A DNA stretch of 13,152 bases, taken from the NCBI GenBank assembly GCA_017992655.1, contig JAGOOF010000011.1:1-13152 (forward strand), given 5' to 3'. Each line of letters starts with the position of its first letter. The stretch's first letter is position 1. This DNA is from Patescibacteria group bacterium (GTDB lineage Bacteria; Patescibacteriota; UBA1384). Below are positions 12,108-13,152 of this stretch, one piece after another. The position numbers and the translations under genes are program-made. The notes under the pieces are model-generated. The model was not told the DNA's origin. It did no database searches and worked only from the letters and a program-made list of their open reading frames with translations.

Positions 12108-13152
12108 ATGATAAAAACAAATCGGGAAAAATCAATTTTAGTGTTTTTGTTCTTGTTTTATTCCGTGTTGCAATTCTTTGTTCTGGGGAAAAGAGGATTA
12201 GATGGCGACGAAGGAGTAATTTTGAAAGTAGCGCTCGCCACCGATTGGCAATCGTTCTGGGCTTTTATTGCTAATGATGTCCATCCACCGCTCTATCACT
12301 TGCTCGCGAGAGTATCGATGAATATATTTGGCGCGCACGAGTGGTCGTTGCGCCTGCCCGCCGCTCTTGCCGGTGCTTTATTAATTCCCTTGGGATATTT
12401 TTTGGGAAAAAATATTTTCAACAAAAAAAGTCTGGCGCTACTTTTGGCAACTCTTTTCACCCTTTCTCCCTATCTTTTTTATTTTCATAATGAGGCACGC
12501 TTCTACTCATTATTGCTTTTAGGCGCTACTCTAACATATATCGCGATTTTACGTATGCAATCGGGAAAAAATGTATGGTGGTGGATCTTGTTTTTTTTAG
12601 GCGCCCTAACTATGGTGTGGACACATTATTTAGGATGGTTTCTCTTGGGGGTAGAAATTTGCGCATTAATTGTTGCACGCCAGTGGCAAGTGGCGCGACG
12701 AATAGGGACCGCCTTGTTTTTACTTTTGCTTAGCTATATTCCTTTTTATACAATTGCGGTTACGCAAATAAGCGGGCGCTTAACAGAACAAGGCGGATTC
12801 ACTTTAGGCGAAAACATTCAGGGAGTTTTTGGCGCGCTTTACCGTTTCGGCACGGGGCGGCTGATACTGGGTGTTGAGCCGGAGACGTTGCTATCAGGAG
12901 GTTCGGCAAATATTTTGTTATTCACAGTATCGCTTTTTGTGCCAGTAATAATCATTGTAGCGGGGTGGCAGCTACAAAAAAAGCATACCTCACTTGCGCG
13001 GCAAAACTTTTCAATAATAGTGGCCATTGTTTTATCGAGTATTATTATGGCGCTTTTAGTAAGCGAGGTTGGAGGAAGAGCAACACGTTATTTGATCTAC
13101 TTATGGCCTTTTTATGGTATTTTTATTGTTTTGGGCATAATGTCTATTTGGC
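12108..13152 (+). CDS. GT-C membrane glycosyltransferase, PMT/GT39-like, 3'-truncated by window
   Basis: An open frame of 348 codons runs from an ATG to the window end without a stop. The product is a polytopic membrane protein. After a first helix (about 10-26) comes the loop L-D-G-D-E-G-V (31-37), whose acidic pair matches the catalytic D-E motif of the first outer loop in GT-C enzymes. It is followed by D-V-H-P-P-L-Y-H-L-L (57-66), H-E-W-S-L-R-L-P-A-A (77-86) and N-E-A-R-F-Y-S-L (127-134), all typical of the PMT_2 (glycosyltransferase 39) group. Such enzymes use polyprenyl-phosphate sugars to glycosylate proteins or cell-surface glycans outside the membrane. It follows the GT2-GtrA gene by four bases, and the two probably act in sequence. 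No clear SD is present; translation may be coupled. Acceptor is unknown. Confidence 0.87.
   Translation, partial: MIKTNREKSILVFLFLFYSVLQFFVLGKRGLDGDEGVILKVALATDWQSFWAFIANDVHPPLYHLLARVSMNIFGAHEWSLRLPAALAGALLIPLGYFLGKNIFNKKSLALLLATLFTLSPYLFYFHNEARFYSLLLLGATLTYIAILRMQSGKNVWWWILFFLGALTMVWTHYLGWFLLGVEICALIVARQWQVARRIGTALFLLLLSYIPFYTIAVTQISGRLTEQGGFTLGENIQGVFGALYRFGTGRLILGVEPETLLSGGSANILLFTVSLFVPVIIIVAGWQLQKKHTSLARQNFSIIVAIVLSSIIMALLVSEVGGRATRYLIYLWPFYGIFIVLGIMSIW

Overview
The window looks like chromosomal DNA from a small-genome bacterium of the Candidate Phyla Radiation (Patescibacteria, perhaps Parcubacteria). This is an inference from gene content and style: a stand-alone 5'-3' exonuclease without a polymerase domain, a GT2-GtrA fusion glycosyltransferase, closely packed and overlapping glycolysis genes, frr joined directly to an M50 protease gene, and several probable leaderless promoters. 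UGA acts as a normal stop (lepB, tpiA, the YggU-family gene), which argues against the recoded lineages Gracilibacteria and SR1.

Layout. 1-1115: the end of a sugar-nucleotide epimerase gene, then the exonuclease. 1114-1727: a minus-strand unit of a YggU/DUF167 gene and a G+C-rich small ORF, ending in a terminator. 1754-2366: hairpin-repeat array 1. 2379-2703: a second G+C-rich minus-strand small gene with the same kind of terminator. 2748-5527: signal peptidase I and polynucleotide phosphorylase, convergent with overlapping ends. 5622-6375: hairpin-repeat array 2, built from the same modules in inverted orientation. 6501-10902: co-directional frr, rseP-like protease, tpiA, pgk and fba. 10985-13152: a polyprenyl-phosphate sugar transferase fused to GtrA, then a GT-C (PMT/GT39-like) membrane glycosyltransferase that runs off the window.

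The genes fall into four jobs: DNA repair or primer removal; RNA turnover, ribosome recycling and membrane proteolysis; lower glycolysis (TPI, PGK and class II aldolase as one translationally coupled cluster); and lipid-linked sugar transfer at the membrane.

The most unusual content is the pair of arrays. I can place 26 copies of a small hairpin with invariant GTTC/GAAC ends and a constant TC/TC internal mismatch. Its inner stem changes sequence while keeping complementarity in 24 of the 26 copies. Copies mostly alternate in orientation, so the spacers between them are inverted repeats too. I do not recognise a named repeat family that fits.
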